From Ruminococcus flavefaciens (lineage in GTDB: Bacteria; Bacillota; Clostridia; Oscillospirales; Ruminococcaceae), in assembly GCA_002310115.1 (NCBI GenBank), contig DBYI01000116.1, positions 1 through 30,309 on the forward strand: DNA of 30,309 bases, written 5' to 3'. The notes under the pieces were generated by a model. That model searched no databases. It saw nothing but the letters and a program-made list of their open reading frames with translations, and was not told where the DNA came from. Positions 23,039 to 30,309 of the stretch are shown one piece after another. Made by a program: the position numbers and the translations under genes. Within the stretch, counting starts at the first letter, position 1. The number at the start of each line of letters is the position of its first letter.

Positions 23039-23680
23039 CTATTTTACTGTTACTCCTGGAACTTCATCAGCCTTATGACAGCTTCTATCTCCCTTTTCTG
23101 CAAGCTCAACCTGATATGCTGCAATTGCAGATAGGAGCCCCGAACCCAAAAACTTTCCTTTGTATTCGCGGACAACACGTTCAAAATCACCGCTTCTACG
23201 CAAAATATCAGCACAAAGCAGTGCGATATCGTGATCCTCAGAAAGAACCGCCTTATGGCTGTCGTATATCTTTATGGCAGCTCTTCGGCATTCCGTAGCC
23301 TCATTGTCTTCGTTCATGTCGTCATGTACCCATGCCGCGTAGAGACAAGCTTTAAGTGCTTCCACATAAACCTTGTTTTTCTCACATACAAGAGCCATTT
23401 TCCGGAATTTGCCCGAAAGGCTGTCGTCAAACTTATTATAGCTGCCGCTTTCAAGATATTCCTTTGTAAAAAGTACAGGAATATCTATAGAAACATTACA
23501 GTAACCGCAATGCGGGCACTTACTCACCCAGTATTTAATATATGATCGGTGCGGCTCGTCGGGACGCATATCAAGATCGGGAACACTGGTATCGCTGTCA
23601 AACTCCGTTACTACAGTCTGAGAAGACGTTTTTCCGCAGACAGCACATTTGAGTTCCCTTTCTTCGGTTTTTATATCCAT
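23039..23680 (-). CDS. DUF2225-like zinc protein with helical-repeat C terminus
   Basis: ATG 23680 follows AAGGAG, 10 nt after the tex stop; 213 aa. The N-terminal part has two Cys pairs, CAVCG (about 12-16) and CPHCGYC (about 55-61), around LDMRPDEPHRSYIKYWVSKC, the usual order in DUF2225 proteins. The remainder (about 75-200) is helical with TPR-like spacing (Ala/Tyr-rich, for example ALKACLYAAWVHDDM). Function is unknown for the family. It is the last gene of the operon with the alpha/beta hydrolase and tex. Confidence 0.78.
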   Translation of the reverse strand: MDIKTEERELKCAVCGKTSSQTVVTEFDSDTSVPDLDMRPDEPHRSYIKYWVSKCPHCGYCNVSIDIPVLFTKEYLESGSYNKFDDSLSGKFRKMALVCEKNKVYVEALKACLYAAWVHDDMNEDNEATECRRAAIKIYDSHKAVLSEDHDIALLCADILRRSGDFERVVREYKGKFLGSGLLSAIAAYQVELAEKGDRSCHKADEVPGVTVK

Positions 23681-23690
23681 TCTCTACTCC

Positions 23691-25967
23691 TTACTTCTGC
23701 TTTATGCGGAAGCTGCTGTTGCGGAGCTTTGAAACGTCAAATCCCTTTGGCTTGCGCTCCTCGCGCTTTCTGTTGTTATTTTGTCTGCGTTCAGATTTCT
23801 GTTGTTTCTCTTCCTCGTCATTAAGACGCATTGTAAGTGAAATACGATTTCTCTTGAGATCTACCTCAAGTACTTTTACCTTTACGACCTCTCCGACCTT
23901 TACAGCTTCGAGAGGGTGCTTGATGTATCGGCTGCATATCTGCGAGATGTGAACAAGTCCGTCTTCATGAACGCCAATATCCACAAAACAACCGAAGTCT
24001 ATAATATTACGGACTGTTCCAACAAGTTCCATACCTGGCTTTAGATCCTTTATTTCCATAACATCTCCGCTTCTGAGGAGAGGCGCTGGCAACTCGTCAC
24101 GCAGGTCACGTCCTGGTTTTTTTAGTTCTCCTATAATATCAGTTAAAGTAGGCACACCTATTCCCAACGATTTACTTATATTGTCTATACCGATACTATC
24201 TGCTTTTTCATTAATTCCTGTAGCTCCGCCACCTGCGATATCGGCAAGTGTAAAACCGCACTCACTGAGCAGCGATGAAGCTGCTTCGTAACTTTCAGGA
24301 TGAACGGCTGTATTATCAAGAGGATTCTTGCCGTCACGGACTCTCAGGAAGCCTGCGCACTGCTCGAAAGCTTTCTTGCCAAGCTTAGGAACTTTCAGGA
24401 GCTCCTTACGGTCAGTAAATCTACCGTTTTCCTCACGGTATGCAACTATATTCTTTGCAACAGAAGCGTTGATTCCTGAAATGTATGATAGAAGCGAATG
24501 TGAAGCTGTATTCAGATCAACTCCGACAGAGTTAACGCAGTCCTCGACAACGCCGCCGAGAGCTTCACTCATTCTTGCCTGAGGCATATCATGCTGATAC
24601 TGTCCTACACCGATAGCCTTTGGATCTATCTTTACGAGTTCCGCAAGAGGATCCTGTAAACGACGTGCTATAGATATAGCACCTCTTATGGAAACGTCAT
24701 ACTCTGGGAATTCCTCGGCTGCAACCTTGGACGCTGAATATACAGAAGCACCCGCCTCACTTACTACCATGTAGCTTACATCCTGAGGCACTTCTTTGAC
24801 AATCTCTGCAGCAAAGCTCTCGGTTTCGCGTGAAGCCGTACCGTTTCCTATAGAGATAACATTTACGTTATATTTCTGGATAAATTCCTTAACCTTTTTC
24901 TTTGCAGCCTCAACTGCACCAGCAGAGCCTACGGGATAGATAATGGCCGTGTCAAGAACCTTACCCGTACCATCAATAACTGCAGTCTTACATCCATGTG
25001 CATATCCAGGATCAAGGCCGAGTATAATACTGCTCTTGAGCGGTGGCTGAAGTAGCATCTGTCTGAGGTTAGCTGCGAATACCTTTATTGACTCCTCTGC
25101 TGCCTTTGCGCTCATCTCTGAACGTATTTCACGCTCGATTGATGGAAAGATAAGTCTCTTATAGCTGTCAGCGGCAGCCGCTCTTACTAGTTCGCCGCAA
25201 GAATTGTTAGACTTGATATACTTACCGAAAATAACATCCGTTGCAAGAGTTTCGTCAAGAGTTACGGAAACCTTGAGGAAGTTCTCCTTTTCGCCTCTGT
25301 CAAGGGCAAGAACTCTGTGATTTGCCACCTTCGGGATAGCTTCAGAGTACTCATAATAGTTCATATATACACTTTCAGCCTCGGAATCTGCAGCTTTTGA
25401 GACAAGCTCTCCCTTTTCGCCTGCAAGAGCACGAAGCTTCTTTCTTATATCTGCATCATCAGAGATATCCTCAGCTATGATGTCCATTGCGCCTTGTAAA
25501 GCAGTTTGAGCATCGGGAATCTTCTTTTCCTCGTCGATATATGCTTCTGCTTCCTTCTCGGGATCTGTGGAATTCTCCTGAGCCATTATCATAACTGCAA
25601 GCGGCTCAAGACCGTTTTCACGCGCAATGCTCGCACGTGTGCGGCGCTTCGGCTTGAAAGGACGGTAAATATCCTCAACCTCAACAAGAGTTACAGCAGC
25701 GCTTATAGCCGCCTCTATCTCAGGAGTCATCTTCTCCTGCTCTGTAATAGCAGCAGTTACCTCTTCCTTACGCTTTTCAAGATTTCGGAGATACATAAGC
25801 CTGTCATAAAGTTCACGGAGTATCTGATCATCAAGAGAGCCTGTAAGTTCCTTACGGTAACGGGCTATGAAAGGGATAGTCTTATCGTCGTCGATAAGGG
25901 CTATAGTATTGTCGACCTGTTCCTGTCTAAGCCCAAATTCCTTGGCAAGTGTTTTATTGATATCCAT
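23691..25967 (-). CDS. tex: Tex-family S1 RNA-binding protein
   Basis: I choose ATG 25967, preceded by AAAGGA (758 aa); an ATG at 25982 overlaps that site. Family domains occur in order: an N-terminal helical domain (IALIDDDKTIPFIARYRKELTGSLDD), a YqgF-like RNase H fold (ILGLDPGYAHGCKTAVID), helix-hairpin-helix motifs (DLNTASHSLLSYISGINASVAKNIVAYREENG), and an S1 domain (GMELVGTVRNIIDFGCFVDIG...GLVHISQI) near the end, with a basic Lys/Arg/Gln-rich tail. Tex binds nucleic acid and the transcription machinery and affects gene expression broadly. It lies 50 nt after the hydrolase gene in the same operon. Confidence 0.96.
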   Translation of the reverse strand: MDINKTLAKEFGLRQEQVDNTIALIDDDKTIPFIARYRKELTGSLDDQILRELYDRLMYLRNLEKRKEEVTAAITEQEKMTPEIEAAISAAVTLVEVEDIYRPFKPKRRTRASIARENGLEPLAVMIMAQENSTDPEKEAEAYIDEEKKIPDAQTALQGAMDIIAEDISDDADIRKKLRALAGEKGELVSKAADSEAESVYMNYYEYSEAIPKVANHRVLALDRGEKENFLKVSVTLDETLATDVIFGKYIKSNNSCGELVRAAAADSYKRLIFPSIEREIRSEMSAKAAEESIKVFAANLRQMLLQPPLKSSIILGLDPGYAHGCKTAVIDGTGKVLDTAIIYPVGSAGAVEAAKKKVKEFIQKYNVNVISIGNGTASRETESFAAEIVKEVPQDVSYMVVSEAGASVYSASKVAAEEFPEYDVSIRGAISIARRLQDPLAELVKIDPKAIGVGQYQHDMPQARMSEALGGVVEDCVNSVGVDLNTASHSLLSYISGINASVAKNIVAYREENGRFTDRKELLKVPKLGKKAFEQCAGFLRVRDGKNPLDNTAVHPESYEAASSLLSECGFTLADIAGGGATGINEKADSIGIDNISKSLGIGVPTLTDIIGELKKPGRDLRDELPAPLLRSGDVMEIKDLKPGMELVGTVRNIIDFGCFVDIGVHEDGLVHISQICSRYIKHPLEAVKVGEVVKVKVLEVDLKRNRISLTMRLNDEEEKQQKSERRQNNNRKREERKPKGFDVSKLRNSSFRIKQK

Positions 25968-26017
25968 AATGCTTCCTTTCATCGTGCGTCAGTTCCGCAC
26001 TCTATTGTTATACTTTA

Positions 26018-27022
26018 TTATTCCTGAACTTCTTTCTCACTCTGTGTAGGTACTTCCTCCACAGAAGCATCTGATTCCGCATGCTTGTCATTCCAGCGGT
26101 CAAGCCATGAGAACAGGGTCTTTGCTACGTCTTTGTAGACATTGATATTGTTCTTCTCCATGAGCACATCATGTCGCATACCGTCAAAAAGTCTGTGTGA
26201 AATGCTTTCATATCCTGTTTTTTCAAGCTTTTCTATCGTTTTCATAAACTTTTTTTCCGATATCATAGCAGAATCATCCTTACCAGATATAAAACGTATG
26301 GGAAGAGTTGGATTCTTTACTTTCCAGCCCTTTGACGAGTCTGACTGCTTAATCAGCCACATGAGCTCCTCATAGCAGTTTAAGGTAGGCTTAAAATTAC
26401 AAAGAGGATCCTCATTGAATGCAAGCACCACATCCGCGTCACTGCATCTCCACGAGTTTATAGGGTCCTCAAAGAACTGACCAAATCCATGATCAAGTGC
26501 ATCGAATATTTTCTCACTTCTGAAACGACTGCCAGGACGCTTAGAGGAAACTGAGCGTATAGTCCTCACTATAGGAGAAAACGGACTGTAGCAGATAGTT
26601 CCCAAAAGAACTAAGCCATCAACTGCATTGTCATGTTCCTTTAGGAAACACTTTGCGCCTGCCGCTCCGATGCCGCTGCCTATCATAAAAACTGGAACAT
26701 CCGGATAAGCTTCTCTTATTCTTTTGTTAAACTGAACGATGTCACTAACAAAGCCTTCACCGCCGTTTCTGAACATAAATCCGAGATCATCGGCTTCCAC
26801 TATGCTCTTTCCGTGTCCGCGATTATCATGTATTACCGTGATGAAGCCCTGTTCGGCAAGATAATCCATAAATGGATAATAGCGTTCCTTATGTTCATTC
26901 ATGCCGTGAACCAACTGAACAATGCCGTTAGTCTCTCCAGACGGTACGGCAAGAACAGCCGAAATAACAAGCTCGTCGAAGTCAGAGATGAACTCAAATT
27001 CCTTCAGATCAGCATTTAACAT
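26018..27022 (-). CDS. Alpha/beta hydrolase (monoacylglycerol lipase/lysophospholipase-like) with altered nucleophile motif
   Basis: I choose ATG 27022, behind AGGAGG (334 aa). The fold is clear: VHGMNEHKERYYPF (39-51, oxyanion side, typical of the monoglyceride lipase group), DNRGHGKS (66-73), acid ISGKDDS (Asp249 or Asp250) and GMRHDVL with His284. The nucleophile elbow, usually GxSxG, reads GSGIG (115-119), so Gly replaces the catalytic Ser, with a Ser one residue earlier. It may be inactive, use Ser116, or have a non-hydrolytic role. No signal peptide is present. The acidic C-terminal tail (about 312-334) looks disordered. It is the first gene of the hydrolase-tex-DUF2225 operon. Confidence 0.85.
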   Translation of the reverse strand: MLNADLKEFEFISDFDELVISAVLAVPSGETNGIVQLVHGMNEHKERYYPFMDYLAEQGFITVIHDNRGHGKSIVEADDLGFMFRNGGEGFVSDIVQFNKRIREAYPDVPVFMIGSGIGAAGAKCFLKEHDNAVDGLVLLGTICYSPFSPIVRTIRSVSSKRPGSRFRSEKIFDALDHGFGQFFEDPINSWRCSDADVVLAFNEDPLCNFKPTLNCYEELMWLIKQSDSSKGWKVKNPTLPIRFISGKDDSAMISEKKFMKTIEKLEKTGYESISHRLFDGMRHDVLMEKNNINVYKDVAKTLFSWLDRWNDKHAESDASVEEVPTQSEKEVQE

Positions 27023-27068
27023 ATACTTCCTCCTGTCAAAAGCGGAAAATAATAACGTTACAAAGCAT

Positions 27069-27097
27069 ATTATAACACAGAATGTGTGAAAATGCAA
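27069..27097 (-). promoter_or_regulatory. Sigma-A promoter of the hydrolase-tex-DUF2225 operon
   Basis: TTGCAT (27092-27097), a 17-nt spacer and a perfect TATAAT (27069-27074) lie on the minus strand, right behind the stop of the upstream gene. Confidence 0.7.
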
Positions 27098-27113
27098 CCA
27101 CACGTTGCTTTTC

Positions 27114-27881
27114 TCATTTATTTATACAAAGCTCACTGAGTCTGCAGCTTAAAGTATTAGGAACTCCCCTTGGCCCGCGCACAGCCGATACTCCTAACTC
27201 TCTCATATCTGAAAGGGGCATATCCTCTTTTGAAAAGCGGTGCAAAAGCTTAAGTTTTACCGCTTTTCTGACATGATAGCTGCCGTTATCGTAATTATAT
27301 GGGATATCCACTTCAATTGCCATACATTTATATAGTATGGCAGAAACTGGAGCTGCCATATAAATGTATACAGTATCTCCAACAATGTAGTTTGCGGTCT
27401 GTTTCCATATTATGATACCGTCGCGCTTAAAATCCTGTTCCACATCGTACATGGCAGGCGCAGCAGGTATAAGCCATTCTTTCACCACTGTCCGCATACG
27501 TTTGCTGCTTCCTGACTGCTTCGAAAGCTCATAGCTCATTTCAAGCATTGCTTTCAGCTGATCCATGTCCACACTTCCGTCAAGGAGCACTGATATCCAT
27601 TTTTCCTTGTTCATGTGATACGCAGGAAATATTCCGTCCATAGCAAGGAAAGAGCCTGTCATCATGGTACTGCACTTGACATTGACAATATCCACCTTTC
27701 CTAGCTCAGGCCGTCCAAGTTTAGAACCGTCAATGTCCATAACTATGGCATACCATTTATCGTTATTGCAACATCTCAACACAGCGCTGCCAGGAGTTCT
27801 ACTCCACAGGTATTCTGGCTTCGTACCAAAGCGTTCAGCTGCAAACGCCAACAACCTGTCTCTCATTTTTACATACGCCAC
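27114..27881 (-). CDS. MmcQ/YjbR-domain protein fused to an EVE/PUA-like domain
   Basis: GTG 27881 lies 3 nt after the exonuclease stop, with GGAG inside that gene's end; 255 aa. Residues about 1-115 match the MmcQ/YjbR fold (GTKPEYLWSRTPGSAVLRCCNNDKWYAIVMDI, NVKCSTMMTGSF, GIFPAYHMNKEKWISVLLDG), a small double-wing-like domain of uncertain function. Residues about 130-245 look like an EVE/PUA-type domain (IIIWKQTANYIVGDTVYIYMAAPVSAILYKCMAIEVDIPY, then LKLLHRF and VRGPRGVPNTLSCRL), which in known families binds modified bases in DNA or RNA. Cotranscription with a DEDDh exonuclease supports a nucleic-acid role, but the substrate is unknown. Confidence 0.8.
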   Translation of the reverse strand: MAYVKMRDRLLAFAAERFGTKPEYLWSRTPGSAVLRCCNNDKWYAIVMDIDGSKLGRPELGKVDIVNVKCSTMMTGSFLAMDGIFPAYHMNKEKWISVLLDGSVDMDQLKAMLEMSYELSKQSGSSKRMRTVVKEWLIPAAPAMYDVEQDFKRDGIIIWKQTANYIVGDTVYIYMAAPVSAILYKCMAIEVDIPYNYDNGSYHVRKAVKLKLLHRFSKEDMPLSDMRELGVSAVRGPRGVPNTLSCRLSELCINK

Positions 27882-27884
27882 ATC

Positions 27885-28451
27885 TCATTCTCCGTTCATT
27901 TTTTTCATCTCGTCCCTCAGACGAAAATAACAAGCGTTGCATATCTCACAGTCCTTCTCCGCGCGGTGAGCCCCTGTAACGGAAATACCATAATAATTGG
28001 CAACGGTTGTCTGCCTCCTGTCAGGTAATAAGGGCAGTACTTTTCTAGCAAAACGAAGCACATCGACAAAGTCATTGTCAAATGTTATGCCATGGCATCG
28101 CAAAAGATTATCATATAAAAAGTTTATATCGAAATTCACATTATAGCCCATTAGCATATCATCCCCTGCAAACTCATAAAAATCCATTATTGCCTGGGAA
28201 ATATCCGGTGCGTCCTGCACCATGCCGTCGTTAATACCTGTAAGCTCTGTAATAAATGAACTTATATGATTATCAGGCTTAATGAGTGTAGAAAATACTG
28301 CCGTTTTTTTGCAGCCGCGGTAACGAACTGCTGCAATTTCAATTATCTCACTCTCGGCAGGATCAAGTCCTGTAGTCTCTATATCCACAACACAGTAATC
28401 CTCAGGAAAGGCTATTCTGCTTTTCCCCTTTTTACGCTTTATCTCACTCAC
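27885..28451 (-). CDS. DEDDh 3'-5' exonuclease (DnaQ/PolC-epsilon-like)
   Basis: GTG 28451 follows GGAAGG; 188 aa, a stand-alone exonuclease domain. Catalytic residues are all visible: Asp23 and Glu25 in VVDIETTGLD, Asp108 in NVNFDINFLYDN, and His162 and Asp167 in AHRAEKDCE. These make the DEDDh type, which uses two metal ions to trim DNA or RNA from the 3' end. The LTGINDGMVQDAPDISQAI and GYNVNFD blocks resemble the PolC/epsilon proofreading group, but it lacks any polymerase. It may trim DNA repair or RNA substrates. It is the first gene of a two-gene operon. Confidence 0.92.
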   Translation of the reverse strand: MSEIKRKKGKSRIAFPEDYCVVDIETTGLDPAESEIIEIAAVRYRGCKKTAVFSTLIKPDNHISSFITELTGINDGMVQDAPDISQAIMDFYEFAGDDMLMGYNVNFDINFLYDNLLRCHGITFDNDFVDVLRFARKVLPLLPDRRQTTVANYYGISVTGAHRAEKDCEICNACYFRLRDEMKKMNGE

Positions 28452-28494
28452 CTAAATGCACCTTCCAACATAGTCCAGTCAAATCATACACCTA

Positions 28495-28523
28495 ATTATA
28501 ATATACCTGAGGATAATTGTCAA
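28495..28523 (-). promoter_or_regulatory. Consensus sigma-A promoter of the exonuclease operon
   Basis: A perfect TTGACA (28518-28523), a 17-nt spacer and a perfect TATAAT (28495-28500) lie on the minus strand. Confidence 0.8.
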
Positions 28524-28618
28524 ATCAGCAGGTGAATCATGTCGATATATAATATATATAAAGATAATTTCAAATCATAGTTAAATTATAATTATTTATA
28601 GGATTTAGACAAATTCTA

Positions 28619-28647
28619 TTGATTATTTTTTAGATTTGCTGTATAAT
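28619..28647 (+). promoter_or_regulatory. Sigma-A promoter of the dockerin protein gene
   Basis: TTGATT (28619-28624), a 17-nt spacer and a perfect TATAAT (28642-28647) lie 67 nt before the ATG at 28715. Confidence 0.7.
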
Positions 28648-28714
28648 ATAATTGTAAGATTGTACGTCCACATTAATCTGTTTTAACTATGAAAGTATGA
28701 AAGGGGCACCCGCC

Positions 28715-30232
28715 ATGAAGAAGTTAATCGCGGCTGCAGCAGCTCTCACAACTGCTGTAAATGCCGCAGCATTATCAACAAATGCAATGTTTGAAAACGT
28801 TCCTGCAGGAAGGATCTGGGATGAGGAAATAGAAATGTTCCCTATGATGGAAAACGGTAACCTTATTACCGACATAAATGGGGACGGCTCTTTCGATCTC
28901 GACGACTGCGCCCTGTTCTACGGATACACACATTCGTATGATACAGACGAAGAGCTTGCTAAACGCATAGAAAGCATAGGCGACTACGATGCAGACGGCA
29001 AGGCTGACAATCTCGACGCAGAGCACCTTACCAGATACTATCTCCTAAAGAATGGAATTTCTGCAAGTGACACCGAAAATGAAACCTACAGTGATATTGA
29101 CCTCGTTCAGGAATTCACATCCGAGTACTACAACTGGACATCCAGACTCTCTGATGTGTTCATACAGGAACTCAAAAATCAGTCCTTGTACCTGATGGCA
29201 GGATATAACATGTTCAAGGAAACTGTTGAAAACGGCACCGTTAGCTGCGATGTAAACAGTGACGGCGTCTATGATTATACAGACCTTGATTACCTCTGGA
29301 TATTCGGTTATAATTCGTACTTTTTCATGTACGAAAGCGTACCGGACGATGAGAAGCCTGTTATACCCGACGAAATAAATAAGCACTGTCAGGAACTCAT
29401 AGGTCATTTTGCAGACGGCCCTGATACCAACTGGTTTTATGAGTATGCGGAAATGTACTGTATTGAGCAAAACGGTATCAGTGACGAGCAGTTCAGTGAG
29501 GATTACTACGACAGCCTCATAGAGGGTTCGGGCAAGCTCTCGCTCGCAAGATGTCTGAAGTATAATTATAGTGAGTGGATGCCATGCAACGAGTATCTCG
29601 ATAACAACGGCGCATTGTTCAACAGAGAATTTACTTCTTTCTGGGAACAGCTCAGTGCAGGCGAGGTTGAGCTTCCAGATACCAACGATGATGGCATAAT
29701 TAACAGCTCTGATGTTTTCAATGCCATGATATTTAAAGATGACCTTCAGAATCGTGCAGCTGAACAGGATTCAGTGCTTCCCGAGAACGTATGGAGATTC
29801 TTTACTGAAAATTGCGATATCAACGGCAACGGGCTCAGCGGAGATGTCCGCGATCTTGCTATTCTAGATCTCGGATATATGCTGTATATACCCGAAGCAG
29901 AAATTGGAAATATATACGACAATTTCAATGAAAACTTAAACGCTTATATTGACCAGCTCTCAGCTGTCAGCGGTATTTCTGCCGTTAAGTACAGCCCCAT
30001 GAGCATTGCCGCACCTGAGTTCAGCGATATCGACATAGAGCGTTCAGGCGACGCTAACGGCGACGGAAACGTTGATCTTTCTGACGCTGTAAAGATTATG
30101 CAGGCACTGGCTAATCCCAATAAGTATCAAATCTCATATGCCGGCAGATTCAACGGTGACGTTTACAACACAGGCGACGGTATCACATTAGGCGACGCAC
30201 AGGAAATACAGTCAAGACTCCTTAATTCTTGA
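28715..30232 (+). CDS. Secreted cellulosomal dockerin protein with additional Ca-binding (EF-hand-like) loops
   Basis: I choose ATG 28715, behind AAAGGGG (505 aa); the ATG at 28697 precedes that site. Residues 1-24 are a signal peptide (MKKLIAAAAALTTAVNAAA). The C terminus (446-505) is a dockerin of R. flavefaciens type: first loop DANGDGNVDLSD with IMQALANPNKY, second segment NGDVYNTGDGITLGDAQEIQSRLL. The rest has no catalytic domain I can recognise but carries five more dockerin-like or EF-hand-like loops, near 53-64, 90-102, 179-190, 322-333 and 368-380, most followed by a helix. It should be exported and docked to a cellulosomal scaffoldin in a calcium-dependent way. Its own role (structural, regulatory or adhesive) is unknown. 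Confidence 0.88.
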   Translation: MKKLIAAAAALTTAVNAAALSTNAMFENVPAGRIWDEEIEMFPMMENGNLITDINGDGSFDLDDCALFYGYTHSYDTDEELAKRIESIGDYDADGKADNLDAEHLTRYYLLKNGISASDTENETYSDIDLVQEFTSEYYNWTSRLSDVFIQELKNQSLYLMAGYNMFKETVENGTVSCDVNSDGVYDYTDLDYLWIFGYNSYFFMYESVPDDEKPVIPDEINKHCQELIGHFADGPDTNWFYEYAEMYCIEQNGISDEQFSEDYYDSLIEGSGKLSLARCLKYNYSEWMPCNEYLDNNGALFNREFTSFWEQLSAGEVELPDTNDDGIINSSDVFNAMIFKDDLQNRAAEQDSVLPENVWRFFTENCDINGNGLSGDVRDLAILDLGYMLYIPEAEIGNIYDNFNENLNAYIDQLSAVSGISAVKYSPMSIAAPEFSDIDIERSGDANGDGNVDLSDAVKIMQALANPNKYQISYAGRFNGDVYNTGDGITLGDAQEIQSRLLNS

Positions 30233-30238
30233 TTTAAT

Positions 30239-30282
30239 AACAACAGCCGATGTTCGAAATGAACATCGGCTGTTGTTTGTTT
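30239..30282 (+). terminator. Strong terminator after the dockerin protein gene
   Basis: A perfect 17-bp stem, AACAACAGCCGATGTTC / GAACATCGGCTGTTGTT, has a 5-nt loop, then a T-rich tract. It lies 6 nt past the stop codon. The last 27 nt of the window hold nothing assignable. Confidence 0.9.
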
Positions 30283-30309
30283 TATTCAGTTGCCTGGAAT
30301 ATTCCTCTT

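Noticed and set aside
22353..23298. Several overlapping plus-strand frames of 76-107 codons (hydrolase-like artefacts often annotated in such regions)
   Set aside because: They are antisense to the group II intron and lack ribosome binding sites and family motifs.

Overview
The window looks like a chromosomal segment of a cellulolytic, cellulosome-forming Ruminococcus (Firmicutes, Oscillospiraceae; R. flavefaciens-like). The main evidence is a C-terminal dockerin of the R. flavefaciens style at the right edge. A secreted CE1-type esterase with a Thr-rich linker lies at the left edge, and moderate-to-low-GC coding sequence with AT-rich spacers and strong AGGAGG-type ribosome binding sites runs throughout. 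Many promoters are near-consensus sigma-A type with a 17-bp spacer. No tRNA, rRNA or CRISPR array was seen.

Layout. 1-1286 (-): secreted esterase, cut by the window edge. 1812-2870 (+): Macro-NADAR fusion, an ADP-ribose/NAD-derivative enzyme. 3460-4761 (+): diguanylate cyclase. 4820-6035 (-): class II fructose-bisphosphate aldolase and a small unknown. 6263-6505 (-): small zinc-ribbon protein. 6580-9724 (-): a DtxR-type metal regulator followed by a PP-loop enzyme that I read as MurL and a divergent MurD, tightly coupled. 9914-11947 (-): xylulokinase and a GNAT acetyltransferase. 12159-13592 (-): repeat-bearing membrane protein. 13776-14285 (+): VanZ-like protein. 14393-15613 (-): ROK-family regulator. 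15850-19441 (-): YfhO-type membrane protein and an AEC transporter. 19660-22261 (-): zinc-ribbon membrane protein, small membrane protein, Fur-family regulator and a lipoprotein. 22335-23002 (-): a degenerate group II intron sitting directly behind a terminator. 23039-27022 (-): alpha/beta hydrolase, Tex and a DUF2225-like protein. 27114-28451 (-): DEDDh exonuclease and a YjbR plus EVE-like protein. 28715-30232 (+): secreted dockerin protein with many Ca-binding loops.

How it fits together. The two edge genes fit plant cell wall breakdown, and xylulokinase plus aldolase would feed the released pentose and hexose into central metabolism. The dtxR-murL-murD operon suggests that D-glutamate enters peptidoglycan by the L-Glu ligation and epimerisation route, here possibly under metal control. 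The most unusual items are this cassette with its overlapping palindromes, the Macro-NADAR fusion, the disabled group II intron with a defective domain V pair, the hydrolase whose nucleophile serine is replaced by glycine, and the poly-EF-hand dockerin protein. All functional calls come from reading the sequence; no database search was run.
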